Below, piece after piece: positions 25,111-39,743 of a stretch of DNA of 64,000 nt; position 1 is the first letter of the stretch; every line of letters starts with the position of its first letter. The notes below the pieces were generated by a model. It was not told the origin of the DNA. It worked only from the letters and a program-made list of their open reading frames with translations, and ran no database searches. Both the position numbers and the translations under genes were made by a program. Origin of the DNA: Glandiceps talaboti (taxonomy: Eukaryota > Hemichordata > Enteropneusta > Spengelidae); contig NC_135561.1 of NCBI RefSeq assembly GCF_964340395.1, positions 2,986,001-3,050,000 on the forward strand, given 5' to 3'.

Positions 25111-26579
25111 TACGTCGCCTTTCGTCCTTCCAAGGTTTCAATTATTCTCTACAGCACGGAAAAAACAAAGGTGAAATTCATAATTAGTATTGTCAAGACT
25201 GGTTCCTATTCTGGAAACTTAAAATTGACCATTTGTTGTATTGTAGACTTTATATTTGTTTTGCTTTTAAATTGAATTTCTTTCAGACCGCTGCTGCTTT
25301 TTCAAGCGCAGAAAATGGCATCTGCTGTAAGTGAATCGTGCTCTGTCCTAATTCCCAACGACCAATCAAGCTAATTACTGAGATATAACTACTAAATACA
25401 AACGACTACAGTGCCATGCATCCAGAAGAGAAAGGGAAAAGTTATGCCAAAATCCTAATGTTGGATAGTATTCGCTAAGATTGTAGTTGGGACACATATC
25501 GTTACAAAACTGCCTTTAAAAGTACTTTTATTACTTTGGCCCAGCTGCCACAACATTTAACTGAACTCATTTAACAGAAAGTCTGTGGTTTGCGACCGTT
25601 AAGAGATCTACCGTTGGCCTATCTATCTAAGTAGGTTACAGGTTACTCACATCTGACAACTGGGACATGTCTGCTTCTACTTGATGGCATTTAATGGCAA
25701 CCCTGCAATACATTCGACCTTCTTATCTGTCGAGGTATTGCCGATAACTGAATAGTACTTAAATGCACTCATACGATTTGTTAGTGGTCAATCTATCTTT
25801 AGTTGGTTATCGTCTACAAGGCTATGTGGCCTGTAGGGGTTATCAATGTCTGTCACATCACAACACGACTGTATAATTACATTGAATGCCGTTCATATCC
25901 CTGGCCCTTGACAGGCTGAACAAACGAACACATAATAGATTTCTGCAATAGGGAAGATGTGAATTACGAAGACAAATAGATCACACTATACTGGTTGTTT
26001 GCCGGACTTACAAAGCATGCAGCTAGCAGGGGATTCTATATCGCTCTTTAACAGAAACAAAATGTATAGGAATAGTCTCATACTGTATTCCAATATAATG
26101 CTTGTTTAATATGAGTAACACATTCTTATGTAAGGCTACGTCATATTCGATTTTGGAAAGTGTTCAGCAGAGCGTTATCAATTAACGACCCATCCCCACA
26201 GTATCACTTTATGTATAGAATCATTATTTCTGAAAGTGTGAAAATACCGTAATTTTCGCGAAACTGTCACTTTTACTTTGTCTCACTTACTCAAAGCGAT
26301 CAGGAAAATTCGTTTCAAACATGGAACCTCGTTAATCGATAGAATTCACAATGCTTAATATATTTACTTATTCCATTTATCATTGGAAAATGTGCAAGAC
26401 ATTATGGGGTTCTCCGAGATCAAGTAATACAAGATATCCGACGAAATTTGTATGTTCGCAAACACAACATTCTTGGCAACTAGAAGAATAAGTTATCACC
26501 TTTCTGAGTGATATCATGATACGTATATATTCTCAAGTAGTATAAAACTCCTATTCTTTATTTTTGTGTCGTTTATTGT

Positions 26580-26655
26580 ATATATTTTAATGTTTTTCTC
26601 GACACTGTGTGAGAAGAGCCACTGGCTCAACAGTCTATCGAGATTAAATAAAGTC

Positions 26656-26738
<83 letters not shown>
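26580..26738 (+). mobile_element. Retroposon 3' end with AAT tail
   Basis: GAGCCACTGGCTCAACAGTC and GAGATTAAATAAAGTC lead directly into about 27 AAT units. A polyadenylation-like motif followed by a simple-repeat tail is the usual 3' end of a LINE or SINE; the 5' part is not recognisable. Confidence 0.5.
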
Positions 26739-26741
<3 letters not shown>

Positions 26742-27020
26742 CTTGGATACAAAGTGTGCTGTGTCTTCACGAAAATCAAGGAAAGGAAGAAGATTACGTT
26801 TTGTGTGATGTGCTGAAAATATGTAAGAAATTAAACCAAGGCAACTTAAACCCTCGGCGTCGATTTAAAAACATATGAGAGAAAGTCAAGTAGAGTATCC
26901 ATGTACAGAATAAATGAAAATCTATGACGTTCCAAGTCCAATTTGTTGACACTCATAAAATCAAATAGGTATCTAAAGTGGACTTTAGAATGTAGTAAAC
27001 AACAGTAAACCTTATACCAT

Positions 27021-27142
27021 GCACAAGTCAAGTTAAATAAAAACTATGGAATTGTTGTTCTACGTCACGACAACGCGTGTCTACGTCACTGGTTCTGTTG
27101 TGTTCGAAATATGAGTCAAAACGTTCAAAATTGCCATTACTT
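27021..27142 (+). repeat. Dispersed repeat copy 1 (inverted relative to 28948-29080)
   Basis: Contains CTACGTCACGACAACGCGTG, CTACGTCACTGGTTCT and GAGTCAAAACGTTCAAAAT. The reverse complement of 28948-29080 carries the same series with a few insertions. Confidence 0.8.
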
Positions 27143-27368
27143 TCCCCGATGTTCGCTGGTATAATTATGTTATTCTAAAACTTTTTTTCCATTCAGCTGG
27201 AAATGACACGTGACCTAAGGATTGTTTCTACCCGTCTAGTAACTCGTAGTGACAAAGGCCCCTTAGGTCACTCGTATTTATCTTGACTGGACGAAGAAAA
27301 AAATTAGGGAATAACATCTAACTATACATTCTTTTGTAGTTAGTAGAACAACATCCTCTGGTTCGAAT

Positions 27369-27482
27369 ATGGCATCATTGAATATTGTATTGTTACTCGT
27401 ACTATGTGAGTCGAGCTCCTATCCACGAACTTTGAAAACACCTGAAATAGAAATAGCACCAATGATTAAAATAATGAAATGA
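27369..27482 (+). other. Short open frame with signal-peptide-like start
   Basis: MASLNIVLLLVLCESSSYPR then a short polar stretch and a TGA. A GTGAGT follows codon 12. It could be a secretory first exon, but that donor leaves one base of a codon, while gene B's exon at 45190 needs two. Probably chance, or the first exon of something not recognised. Confidence 0.2.
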
Positions 27483-28947
27483 TTTATTATAATTGTAGTG
27501 TATAAGAAAATAATAAAATAAATATGTTAAGCGAAATGATTGTCAAGCCGATCCACAGTCGATCCTGCATGTAACATACTTAATCAAGGCAATACTATAT
27601 GCCGGTTGGACTATGGGATTATAACAGCCCTAAGCAACAATAGAGAAGTGTACGACTACGTTTTTATTAATGCGTCATTTCTATAATCCTTGTCTTCTAC
27701 AACCAAATATTATGTTTACTTGCTAGTGTCATATCTACCCTCTTAACTGTTCAATGTGTTCACTCACTTGTTTAAATCACAATGTCTGTATTAGAACCAT
27801 ATTCTACAGAAAGTTACACAACAATTCATTCATATCATATCCCCTTTATAACTGCTTAGAGGATTGCAGAATGATATACAGTTGTACAAATCAGCCTTTT
27901 GTTCGGGAAATACTATAACTCACATTAGATAAAAAAAGGCCCGTGTATGCTACTAACGTAATTAGATCATTTTCATTTTAATAAGTTAATGGATTAGGCA
28001 GCACCTGCTACACAGCAAGCTAATTTGTGAATATTGCAATATATCTTACTTCGATATAGCTTATGTCGAATTGTCCTTTGTAATCTCAATAGATATACGA
28101 TGCATACAATGACTCTTTAAAATAACACATTGTGAGTGTTGCCGTTGACAGCAATATTCATTGCTTTAGTATACAGCAGGAAATTCTCATTACTTATTTT
28201 AAATGGGTTTTGTGTGTATTTTGGGGTTTCGTAATGATCTTTTTCTTTTCCAAAGAATTGATCTACTCACGGGACATGAAATACAAACCAAATTCTACTG
28301 GTAATATGTTCACCTTATTTCGGTTAGGTATTTTACTTGCCTAAAACACATACATTGTTAAATATTATTGCTGTTACTAATAGTCCGCATTAATGTTTAA
28401 ACATGTGTAGGGTGGTATTTTATAAACAATGTATTCATTCATTATCCGCATGTTACTCCAAAACAACCAAACAGCTGAATTATTATTCCCTGTACAGTAA
28501 GTTGTCAAGAATTGAAAGCTTGAAATTGTAGTATTCCCATTATGAAATACTGTTACAGTACCAAATAACGATAAATATAGACAAAACTTTATTTCATAAT
28601 GTAATATAGAAATGAGAATAACAGCTTCAGATGAGAAATATACTGCTATCAGGACAAAGGGTCGAAACTTGTTTTTCAGAAGGTAAATTGCTACATGGAT
28701 CAGATTGACTTGTACCGTTATGTAACAGCAACTAGTAAGGTAATCAACACTTCTGTAAATATACTAAAATTAATATAGTTGTGTGGATAATACGTGTTCA
28801 GAATACATTTCTAAAAAAGGGTATGGGTTGACTTGTTCAGTTATATAATAACAACAACAAATTAGCAAATCAAGATTCCTGTAAATATATTTAGATATTA
28901 TCTCCAATATTTTTACCAGCGCAAGTAATATCTAAGAAAAATTAGAG

Positions 28948-29080
28948 AATGTAGTGGCCATTTTGAACATTTTGACTCATAGAACCAGTGACGTAGACAC
29001 GCGTTGTCCTGACATACACACACGTTGTCGTGACGTGGAACGACCAGAGCACATATTCCATATTTTTGTTCATCTTGACT
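28948..29080 (-). repeat. Dispersed repeat copy 2
   Basis: Reverse-complement relative of 27021-27142, about 1.8 kb away. The shared segments include AACCAGTGACGTAGACACGC. One copy has an extra CACACACGTTGTC-like insertion. Confidence 0.8.
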
Positions 29081-29099
29081 CGTACATTGTATAATAAAA

Positions 29100-29773
<674 letters not shown>

Positions 29774-30949
29774 GAAGAATAGCAACAAATTAAGGGAAAC
29801 AAATACAACATTTCGAAATTAATGAACCTCCTTAAAAGCTGATAAAATATTCACATGTTATAAAGAACTGAATGTTTCTTCAGAGATAATTATAAATGCC
29901 ATTGAAGCGAGACGTCCAATTCATTGCGAATATTATCTGTATCACTTTGGTCCTGTTCTCCATTGATGTGTTCAGCAACAGAATGTTGTAACTAGGTTTG
30001 TGCCTAGTTACCAAAACAACTATGTCTCTGCTTTCAACATATGAAAGACTGCCAATAAGCCAAGTATAATAGATGTTATACATAATACATTCTATACTCA
30101 TTTTATTTGAATAATGCATACTTTGCTGTCTGTATTTCCAATTACTCTTCCTAATCTGTCACTTTACTTCAAATGAAAATGTCAAATTATGTAACGTCTA
30201 GATCTTGCGCTGAATATGACAGGCTTATTCAATACTCTAACGTTAACGATTCAGATCACGCCAGAAGGATGACTGGTTATTATTCCTGTGTATTAAGAAC
30301 TTTCAATAATCCAGCTAACAATTATTTTATAGACGTTACCTGTACTCTATAGCGTTACTCCTATACATCATTAAAAAAAACAGGTCAGGTTATTCCACCT
30401 ACATGTTCAGAAGAGGGTTCATCAAACCTTTGCTATTTAAAAGAATATTTTCCACTCAAACTTCGGATTCGGTCTGAGCTAGCTTCATGTAAAATTGACA
30501 ACAGAATTGTCTTTCCACGTGACTGTTTCAATAGTCTTCCATATTATTACTATATTAGACTATTGTCACTCATACGGCGAAAGACCAGGAATTTGTCTGG
30601 TCAAATTTCGAATATTTCACGGTGTTATAATTATTATCATAATCATCGCATAGAATAAGAATAATGCTGATAGAAGAGAAAAGAAGCATTGGATTTAGCA
30701 TTTAGATTAGACAAGTGTACTATTATTGTAATTCTGTTCTGAGAAGACTGCAATGTATAAGTTGTTTGATTATAAACTCTAGAATATACATTGTAGTGTG
30801 GATAAGCTGTATACTTTATAAAAGGTTGTCTTATTAACTACGTATCCGCAACACATTCCAGCTTGTTTTCCTCTCCCCCCCTCCTCCGTCAAATTGTCAC
30901 CTGGATGTCATATACTTTTCTTGTAATAGTTGTTACCAGATGTACAGTA

Positions 30950-31062
30950 TATATATATATAACTCGGTGAGTATTAATCTGCTAATCCAATATGGCCGCC
31001 GACGACGGTGTTAACTCTACAGGACAATAAGAGATCGTAGATTTCCCTTAATAAGGACAGCA
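30950..31062. repeat. Repeat fragment AACTCGGTGAGTATT beside TA, then second dispersed repeat
   Basis: TATATATATA followed by AACTCGGTGAGTATTAATCTGC copies the end of the 29267 element. From 30985, AATCCAATATGGCCGCC and GTTAACTCTACAGGA resemble 61350-61400 (AATCCAATATGGCCACT, ATTAACTCTATCAGGA). Confidence 0.6.
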
Positions 31063-31947
31063 AAGTTTGAAGAGATTTGATTTTCATGGAAATTCGTCAA
31101 TGAGGTGCATTCTACTTAAACTATAGTTCAGTTTATCTTGAACGCAACCTTTATGTATAGATATCGTGGCTGTTGAAAATATAATACCCAACTCAAAGAG
31201 GCCATCCTGTTGGTTAATAATTAGTTATCGATTTGTTGTCAACGATACCTTTTGCATATTCCCTTGCCATCCTTGTTTTGTATTTAGTAACATACGTGCT
31301 CATAATTTTCAATTTTCAAAATTCATATGAGGGAGACAGACATTCATTGCAGTACTTCTAGTACACTTTTCAAGTCCGAAAAGAGAGAGAGTTTGGTGTA
31401 TAAAAATGTAATATTCGTGTCATTTCACAATTAAGAAAGACATATCAGTTTGAGGTAATATTTCTAGAATTCACATCTACTCTGTAACAGGAAGATTTCA
31501 TTATTTCATACTATGGATTGTTTTTATTCCTTATACTTGGAATTGTCTATGATCATTACATCGATCAATATAAATATTAACAATTTGAAGGGAAACGATA
31601 CAAAAAACCGAGTTGAAACTTGTTTCTCATTCATTGTGAAGTAGATCTTGCTATAGACATTCATTGTTCACATGTAAGAGCTGAATAGGAATATTAACGA
31701 TTATTTTATTTGAAGGTAATGAGCACTCACGATGTAATGTACTTTGTTAAAGTCTTACTGACAATCAGTTACAAGACTACACGGTAGACATTCTGATAAA
31801 CATCCCAAGATAATAGCTTTAATCTAAACGTTATCACCTTCCTCCAATCTTACATTGAAATTAGACCATGTCATATATGCAACGCTTGGCCTCCTTAAAA
31901 CGTTTACACTTCACATATGGGTGTGCAGAATAAATACAATGTGGCAA

Positions 31948-32155
31948 TGTAAGGCAGTGCAATGCAGTATAGCACAGTACAGCACGGCACGGCACGGCAC
32001 GGCACGGCTCAGTGCAGTGCAATGAAGTGCAATACAATACAATACAATACAATACAATACAATACAATACAATACTATACTATACTATACTATACTATAC
32101 TATACTATACTATACTATACTATACTATACAATACTATACAATACAATACAATAA
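31948..32155. repeat. Pentamer microsatellite (AATAC and variants)
   Basis: Five-base units in successive blocks: GCACG, then AATAC, then TATAC, then AATAC again. The reverse-complement pentamer GTATT forms arrays at 45955-46095 and 54830-54950. Confidence 0.95.
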
Positions 32156-32269
32156 AACTTTATAAATACGACGCTTGCAACTGTATGCATACATATACAG
32201 AATGACAAAACAGTAACTCGAAAAGAATGTAGTTAAAGACGAATGAACACAGTTTTAAAAATAAGCATG

Positions 32270-32400
32270 TTGGGCTGTCTGTCTGTCTGTCTGTCTGTCT
32301 GTCTGCCTGCCTGTCTGTCTATCTGCCTGTCTGTCTGCCTATCTACCTACCTACCTACCCGTCTGTCTGTCTGCCTGTCTGTCTGTCTGTCTGTCTGTTG
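32270..32400. repeat. TGTC / CTAC tetranucleotide microsatellite
   Basis: TGTC units with TGCC, TATC and CTAC variants. Confidence 0.95.
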
Positions 32401-32598
32401 CTGGTTGACTTTAATTGTTGCAGGTATGAATGAATGCTTATAGTATGTTGTCATGGAGTTCCGATTCTATCACTTCCATCTATCAGTCGACTGTTATGTT
32501 CTGGTTCTGTTAAGTGGATGTGTGTCATCATCTAACATTGTCCCCCAGTCTGCGCGTTATGTGTCTGTGGCATATGTTGTCAATGTTATTCTGCTTTT

Positions 32599-33021
32599 TT
32601 ACCCACCACCCTTCCGGCTTATCAAGGGAAAACTATAGCTATATGACCATGTATTCATCAACACCTTATTAAATATCAAGAGAGCTTTAGGCCAAAAGAA
32701 TGATGAACTCCAATTTCGGAAATCCCAAACGGTAGCACCATAGCTGTGATACAATGCCATTGGCGTTACTTTTATCTTTGACGAACGTATTTCACTTCTG
32801 TGATCCCCGCGACAATTTAACCTGAAAGGATTCAATGTTATGATTACAAACACCTGACGGTCACGATCAATAACGATATGGCAAGATATAATCCAACCCA
32901 AGGCAGGCTGTAATATTTTAATCAACTCGCCAACGTCATTAAGCACAAGTCTGAGGAGAAAATCTGTTCGATTATAAAATATCCGAGGGCTGAATCCATT
33001 CAGCATCTTTTCATCATACAA
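32599..33021 (-). other. Non-repetitive 140-codon open frame, function unknown
   Basis: The longest non-repeat open frame outside the receptor exons. It opens at a TTG with no ATG near the start, contains LVLNDVGELIKILQPALGW and WDFRNWSSSFFWPKALLIF, and has no similarity I recognise. On its own strand a TTTCAG|GTTAA acceptor-like site lies inside it, so part could be an exon. It could equally be an old transposon fragment or chance. Confidence 0.2.
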
Positions 33022-33080
33022 TCGGAATCATAGCTTCTGGATAAACTCACAATAAGGTAGGTAAATGTCCTAACCCACGT

Positions 33081-33237
33081 CTGTCTGTCTGTCTGTCTGT
33101 CTCTGTGTGTGTATGTATGTATGTATGTATGTATGTATGTATGTATGTATGTATGTATGTATGTATGTATGTATGTATGTATGTGTATGCGTGTATGTAT
33201 GTATGTATGTATGTATGTATGTATGTATGTATGTATG

Positions 33238-33271
<34 letters not shown>

Positions 33272-33419
33272 TGTACAATGTATGTTTGTATGTATGTATG
33301 TATGTATGTATGTATGTATGTATGTATGTATGTATGTATGTATGTATGTTATGTGTGTATGTATTTATGTATTTGTGTATGTATGTATGTATGTACATAT
33401 GTATGTGTGTGTATGTATG

Positions 33420-33453
<34 letters not shown>

Positions 33454-33544
33454 TGTATGTATGTATGTATGTATGTGTGTGTGTATGTATGTATGTATGT
33501 ATGTATGTATGTATGTATGTATGTATGTATGTATGTATGTATGT
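33081..33544. repeat. Long ATGT microsatellite (464 bp)
   Basis: Starts with TGTC units, then ATGT with sparse GTGT, ATAT and TTGT variants. Open in several frames on both strands purely because of the repeat. Confidence 0.98.
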
Positions 33545-33600
33545 AGACCAATCAACTTGATGTTACCTTTTCTCATTGTCCTATACGTGCTAGCGAGAGC

Positions 33601-33601
33601 G

Positions 33602-33637
<36 letters not shown>

Positions 33638-33690
33638 GGACGGACGGACGGACGGACGGACGGACGGACGGACGGACGGACGGACGGACG

Positions 33691-33783
<93 letters not shown>
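33601..33783. repeat. AGAC - GGAC - AGAC sandwich microsatellite
   Basis: Eight or nine AGAC units, a homogeneous inner block of CGGA units (about 33636-33697), then about 21 AGAC units. One base separates the two unit types. Confidence 0.97.
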
Positions 33784-33784
<1 letters not shown>

Positions 33785-35457
33785 TCGATGAAATGAGGAG
33801 TCACTAGTTGCCACTCGCAGATTCAAGCCTTTCGGCGATAATCAGGCAACTGACGATTCAACTCATGAGCTCACTTCACATAAAATATTTGTTAGGCCAA
33901 ACAATAATTGTTTCGTTCCGGTTACCCGGTCCAACCTAGGTGTTTACTGCCGACCTTAAACTTTTTTTAAATTCTAACATTGACCATAACCGGAACTACA
34001 CAATTTTTATTAGGCCTTAATATATGTAATTGTATAATAAAAACTACCTATGGTAAATGGACGATTCTACTGTGCAAGGTAATATTTATGGCGGTATTCG
34101 AAAACTAAATGCGCTCTTTTGTTGAGTTTCTTGGCGTTGATTATGCACAACTGTTTTGTTTCATTTCTATATACCACTGCTAGTGGTGCAGTCGTGTATG
34201 ACGTGCTGTTTTGATGTATTTCATGTGTGATAATGTGTTATTTTTGGTGACCCACTTCTTGAACGTATTTTCTGTATGCCCTAATTAACTATTGGTGTCA
34301 TTGGGTGCCACTACTATTTGTCGTTAATTATGTGTAACTCCCGATGAATGCATCTTGCAGTACATCTCGGTCCTGGAACAAAAATTGTAATTCTTGACAT
34401 TTTCCACAATAACGAGACATTTTATTTTCAGTTTAAGTGACAACAACAATAGTGTTATGTGTTTCGTGTCTTTGGTTGCATCACGTGTCAACGATCGTTT
34501 ATCGTTATTATTTCGTGTTGTTTTATGCTTCTTTAAAGAGAGTCAAAAATGGATGAAATGCCACAGAAACGTAATGGAAACTAAACTGATTGGTGTGTCA
34601 CCCTTATCATTAACATATGGTGCATCTTACCATGATGCATGATATAACATAACATTGTACATTTCTGAGAACAAGCACACATGTATATGGCCAGTTGTCG
34701 TCTGATGACAATTGTGAAATTTTTCATTTCTAGCAAATATTATGTTAGGCGTTTTTAGTTATAAGAGACATTTAAACAAGGACACATTTAAGTTTGATCT
34801 ATTTAATATCAATTACGTCTTTGACCAGGAGCAAATCTTTCATAAAGTGGAGATTATAGTCTTCGAGTACTTTTAACCGTATTTCAACGGACAAGTTAAA
34901 AATTCATCTCTGATCATTGTATACTGCCTTATTGAGTAAACAGACTTTTGCTTGTACTAATTGCATTTCATCTGATCAAATCCTTTGTGCAAACTCTCAT
35001 TTCGATAATTACGTTTTCTCATTTAATGTCTGACTATGAAAGGTGCATCAATATGCCCATTATCGTATCGTAAACTATCTAAGGGAGCCTTCAGTAATTA
35101 CAAGGGGAGGGCCAGACAGACTGTAGACAGGTAATTTTGCTGTTATAACATCCCACCACATTGATACTTTTTGTTTTAAAAAAAAAAACATTTATTGTTT
35201 CCCACTATTATCACCAGAGTGAGTTCGCGCCAGTATAAATTGAATGTCTGTGTTTGGATATGCCAGAACTGTCAACGACTAGATGAGCATATAACTGGCA
35301 AACTGAGGATAGAGCACAACATCTCCATTTCAACACGTTATCCCCAACATCTTGCCAATGCTGTTTTCCCTTACTACTGTGACCTGCTCCTCTCCTCACA
35401 ACAACACTAACAGTTAATTCACTGATGATATGTTATGACATTACCCAGTCCTTTACA
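33784..35457. other. No recognised gene
   Basis: AT-rich spacer with a few short open frames and no recognisable domain or splice structure. Confidence 0.45.
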
Positions 35458-35487
35458 GTGGTGGTGGTGGTGGTGGTGGTGGTGGCG

Positions 35488-35546
<59 letters not shown>

Positions 35547-35598
35547 AGTGGTAGCGTTGGTTGTGGTAGTAGTAGTAGTAGTAATGGTGGTGGTGGTG

Positions 35599-35634
<36 letters not shown>

Positions 35635-35646
35635 GCGGTAGTGGTA

Positions 35647-35690
<44 letters not shown>

Positions 35691-35784
35691 GGTAGTAGTA
35701 GTTGTAGTAGTAGTAACAGTAGTAGTAACAGTAGTAGTAGTAGTAGTAGTAATAGTGGTGGTGGTAGTGGTGGTGTTGGTGATG

Positions 35785-35816
<32 letters not shown>

Positions 35817-35848
35817 GGTGGTGGTGGTGGTGGTGGTGGTGGTGGTAG
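35458..35848. repeat. GTG / GTA trinucleotide array (390 bp)
   Basis: Alternating blocks of GTG and GTA with isolated GCG, GTT, AAC and ATG variants. It reads poly-Val forward and poly-Thr in reverse, and is not coding. Confidence 0.97.
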
Positions 35849-36312
35849 TAAAATAATGCAGAGTTAGATAAAAATGAGTCAAAGTAAACATTTATTCCTC
35901 AGCACCCCCCCCCTGTAATTACTGAATGCTCCCTACGCATGCATTAAACATGAATTTCATATGACTAATACAGAAAACATTGTGCCTTTCATGGCGGTTT
36001 TTTATGACCCCAAATTAATGAGATATATATATAAAAGGCGTCTTTTTTTTCATTTTGAGAATGTTTGTAGACCTTTGTTATAGAGATGATATTAATTGGT
36101 TCATTATTGTTACAAATAAATTATACCATGGTATACTGGACTTTCTTTTGATTATAATATTTCTTCCTCAAAGAAATGTTGAGGTCGTTTATTTAGCCAG
36201 GGTGCAAATTCAAAACGAAAATAACCATAAAAGTGGGTATGGCAGGCGTAAAGATAAAAACCAGGGAATCTAGATGTGAAGTTGTTGTCCTTTCACGGTT
36301 TCGCGAAGAGAA

Positions 36313-36432
<120 letters not shown>

Positions 36433-36479
36433 GAGGGAGCTTGTGACAATGTAAAGAAACTCAAAGTGAGTGCTGGCGT

Positions 36480-36497
36480 GGGGGGGGGGGGGGGCGG
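36480..36497. repeat. Poly-G run
   Basis: About 15 G residues on the + strand, followed by GCGGGC. Confidence 0.95.
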
Positions 36498-37859
36498 GCT
36501 GTCTCTCGACCTTTTGTGGTACTTACTAAAAAAAAACGCCACTCTATCCGGGGTCTATGCAACTTACTCAGTTTTTTGTGGTCCAGTCGAGTCCAGACGA
36601 ATGATGGCCAGATTTGTTGCATTGATACAAATTGGCCGTGATGTTAACCTTTAATTTCAAAATTCTGCTCTTTGTTGTGTATCAGAGACTATGCATAGTG
36701 TAGAGATTTGCCATTTCTTTTAAACCTGGGAACATTCTACATTTTATTCGACTAGTATGTTTCTCTCTATCACAGTCACATTACCTTACTTGCAGACATT
36801 TCCGTTGAAGAGGTATTGCAATCACCTCATAAACAATATCTTGTAAATTCATAAAAAATATCTTGTAAATTGCGATTCATGTAGTGTTGCCTTAGTGTAT
36901 GTAACCTTACGCCATAATGGGTAGGTTGAACTTGCTGTCAAGAATACTCGAAATTGACCTTCACCTTCATCTCAAGGTCACATGTCAAAATAATACATTT
37001 TTTGCATGTCAGAGACTGTGCATAAAACATTCCTGACGATATTCAGGTAAACTCGCCAATTAAACTTCTTCAGGTATCAAGCAATTACAAACTAATAAGT
37101 AAATGTAACACACAGAGAGTTACATTAGTCTGTGTATGCAATGTATTATATTGGTGTAGCATGATTGAAAACCTGACAGTGGTATGAAATAATATTGATA
37201 CCCACCATCGTCTAATTATCCTAAAGTGCTTTCAAGCATTCGACATATTGAGCTCAACAATACATCTTAGGGTGACTCTATTGTCTATGTTTCTCATTAC
37301 TTTTTCATAGCAAATATGGGTCGATCGCTCGATATAAAAAAAGAGTTAAAAATAAAAAATCATCTTCACGTTTCTCTACCTCTCCTTTTCCTCCTCTCTA
37401 TCTTCTTTTTATCGGATTCCTGATACCAAGCCCTTTCCCAGCTTCTACACAATTTACATGTTCTTACCAGCCACCCCACTTAAATAACTTCCGTCAATGA
37501 AAGAAATGTTCTTTTACTGAACAAGTGTCGTCGCCACCGCCATGACTGTAGATTACGGTGCCAGTCCAAACACTTGCTCATTCTTGCCAGAGAGGGCTGT
37601 ATTCCGCAAAATAACAAGGGCGGGCAAAAAATATATAGATAGTTTGATGTCTGAGCTGAAACATTGGGTCGGTTGGAACAGAAAAAAATAGGGAAACCCT
37701 TATTGAAAGATGAGTTGGTCGCTTATTCATATTCAAATATTGTTCCACTGAAGTTGATTGTAATACAGCCAAGTATAATGTACACTGTAGCATGTTCAAT
37801 TGACAACTTGTGTACGTGTGTCTGTTTGATTATCCCAACTGCCATTGCTTCCCTGTTTC

Positions 37860-38150
37860 TCAGTGTCTATATATCTCTAAGCAAGTCTCTCTCTTTGTCT
37901 CTGTCTCTGTCTCTATGTATGTCCCTGTCATTTTGACAGTCTGTTTGTCTCTTTCTCCACCTTAATTACTATCTGTCTCTATGTTGTCTAGGTCTGCTTG
38001 GACATGCCTGCCTGCCTGTCAGTACCAGTCAATATCTCCCTGTCTATTACCTGAATCTGCCTGCCACTGTCTCTGCCGTCTCTTTCTGTCCTGTCCGTCT
38101 GTCTGGGTACTGTCTGTGTATGTCTCTTTCTCTACCCCACTGTCTCGCTC
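37860..38150. repeat. Degenerate TCTG/TCTC-rich tract
   Basis: Imperfect CTGTCTCT-like units, an old decayed microsatellite. No coding meaning. Confidence 0.6.
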
Positions 38151-38872
38151 TGAAGTATATTGCGCTAAGGAAAAAATAAATTTCTTGTTAACGTGTATGA
38201 CAGAAATCATCCTTAGCCTCAAAATGTAACTAAATCATTTCAAAATGAAAAACCCTGACGATACATGGGTTCATAATACAAACACCGGTGAAGCAATAAC
38301 TCAACAATCTAGCCGTCCTCAATCAACACCCGATACAACCGTTCAGGTTGAGTAATAAGCCTTGCACGATCGCTCAGTCCTACGCAGCGGTGTATCTATT
38401 CATCATTGTTTTCTAGACAGACCAGATGTGTTCATTCTTTATGAAAACTGTGTCAATATTTAAGCCGAAAAGTCAAGTGGATTATGAATAATTAAAGCAC
38501 AATAAATATCAATATCACACCCACTTGACATTTATGAGCATAAATTGAATTTACTCAACAATGCAACAGAAGATACCTTAAGTAAAATTAATAGCTATAA
38601 TGTGACTTTCTTTGATGACCTGACTGGGTATCCTGTTATTGTAGTTTTACAAACACTAATTTGAATATGCATGTCATCAATTCCAAGGCCTAATTATATC
38701 GTCTAAGGGCTAACATACAGCTAACCTCTCTTGGTAGTGCAGTCGCAGGGAACAACTCATCGTACATTTGCAGACATGACTTGTTCTACAATTTCAACAT
38801 TGAGCTTCTGCTTGGCGATTTATATACATTGGGCTAAAAGTGTTCCGTGAGTAGGCATTTCCGTTCGTTCGT

Positions 38873-38977
<105 letters not shown>

Positions 38978-39743
38978 TATTTTTTTCAAATTCTGAAGTT
39001 AGCATCTGACCCATCGTGTTGTTAAATTATAATTTATTGGTCCTACACTCTGACCTGTTTTATAAAATATGGTTGTGAAAGCAACACCCATCATCTGTGA
39101 ATGATAGTGACTATGCTCGTAATTAACTATCGTCAAACAACGAAAGCGTTTTTAATGGTTGATAATGTACAAATATGGAACTGGAAATCATGTTTTGGAA
39201 AGGAAAACAATCCGTGCATCAATTCATTGGCATTTCACCTCTATCATAGCAGAAAAAAATGTAATACTGTTTCAATTTTTACGTACACAACTATTCGACT
39301 AGATAAAATTAATTTTGCATTAGAATATAACATTCCTAATCTTCTAGCATGACCAATATGTATTTACACTCGTTCATTATATTCACAGACTGTTGTTTAT
39401 CACTAAAATTTCATTTCCTTATACCATACACGTGCTTGTAAAGGATGACATAGATACAGAACAAATATTGGAGATTAATATTGAAGATGGGGAATGTTGT
39501 TGCATATGCTAAGTTACATCAAACAAGAAAATAGTCTGAATATGAATATCGATCAATTCATAAATAATTCATACTGTGTGAGACGGTCTTATTACAAGTA
39601 ACACAATTGCAGCTGTGACAGGTAAAACGAACACACGCCAACTGAAAGAAAGTGAAGGTTGGCTGCCTTATGTGAATAATGAGAAAAAAACTCTTCACAT
39701 GTTATGTGCACCATCAGTTGCCAACCGCAATGTTTATATTTAT

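Noticed and set aside
24869-25174. 101-codon protein gene
   Set aside because: The frame coincides with a SINE-like element carrying pol III boxes.
27369-27482. Signal-like MASLNIVLLLVL as the first exon of gene B
   Set aside because: Its GTGAGT donor leaves one base of a codon, but gene B's 45190 exon needs two. It is also 18 kb away with no linking evidence.
33000-33804. Several open frames of 145-229 codons (MYVC, IHTY and SVCL repeats) on both strands
   Set aside because: They are translations of ATGT and AGAC microsatellites. Four-base units with no stop stay open in every frame; no signal, domain or splice support.
35425-35891. Poly-Val (+) and poly-Thr (-) open frames of about 150 codons
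   Set aside because: Read-through of the GTG/GTA array.
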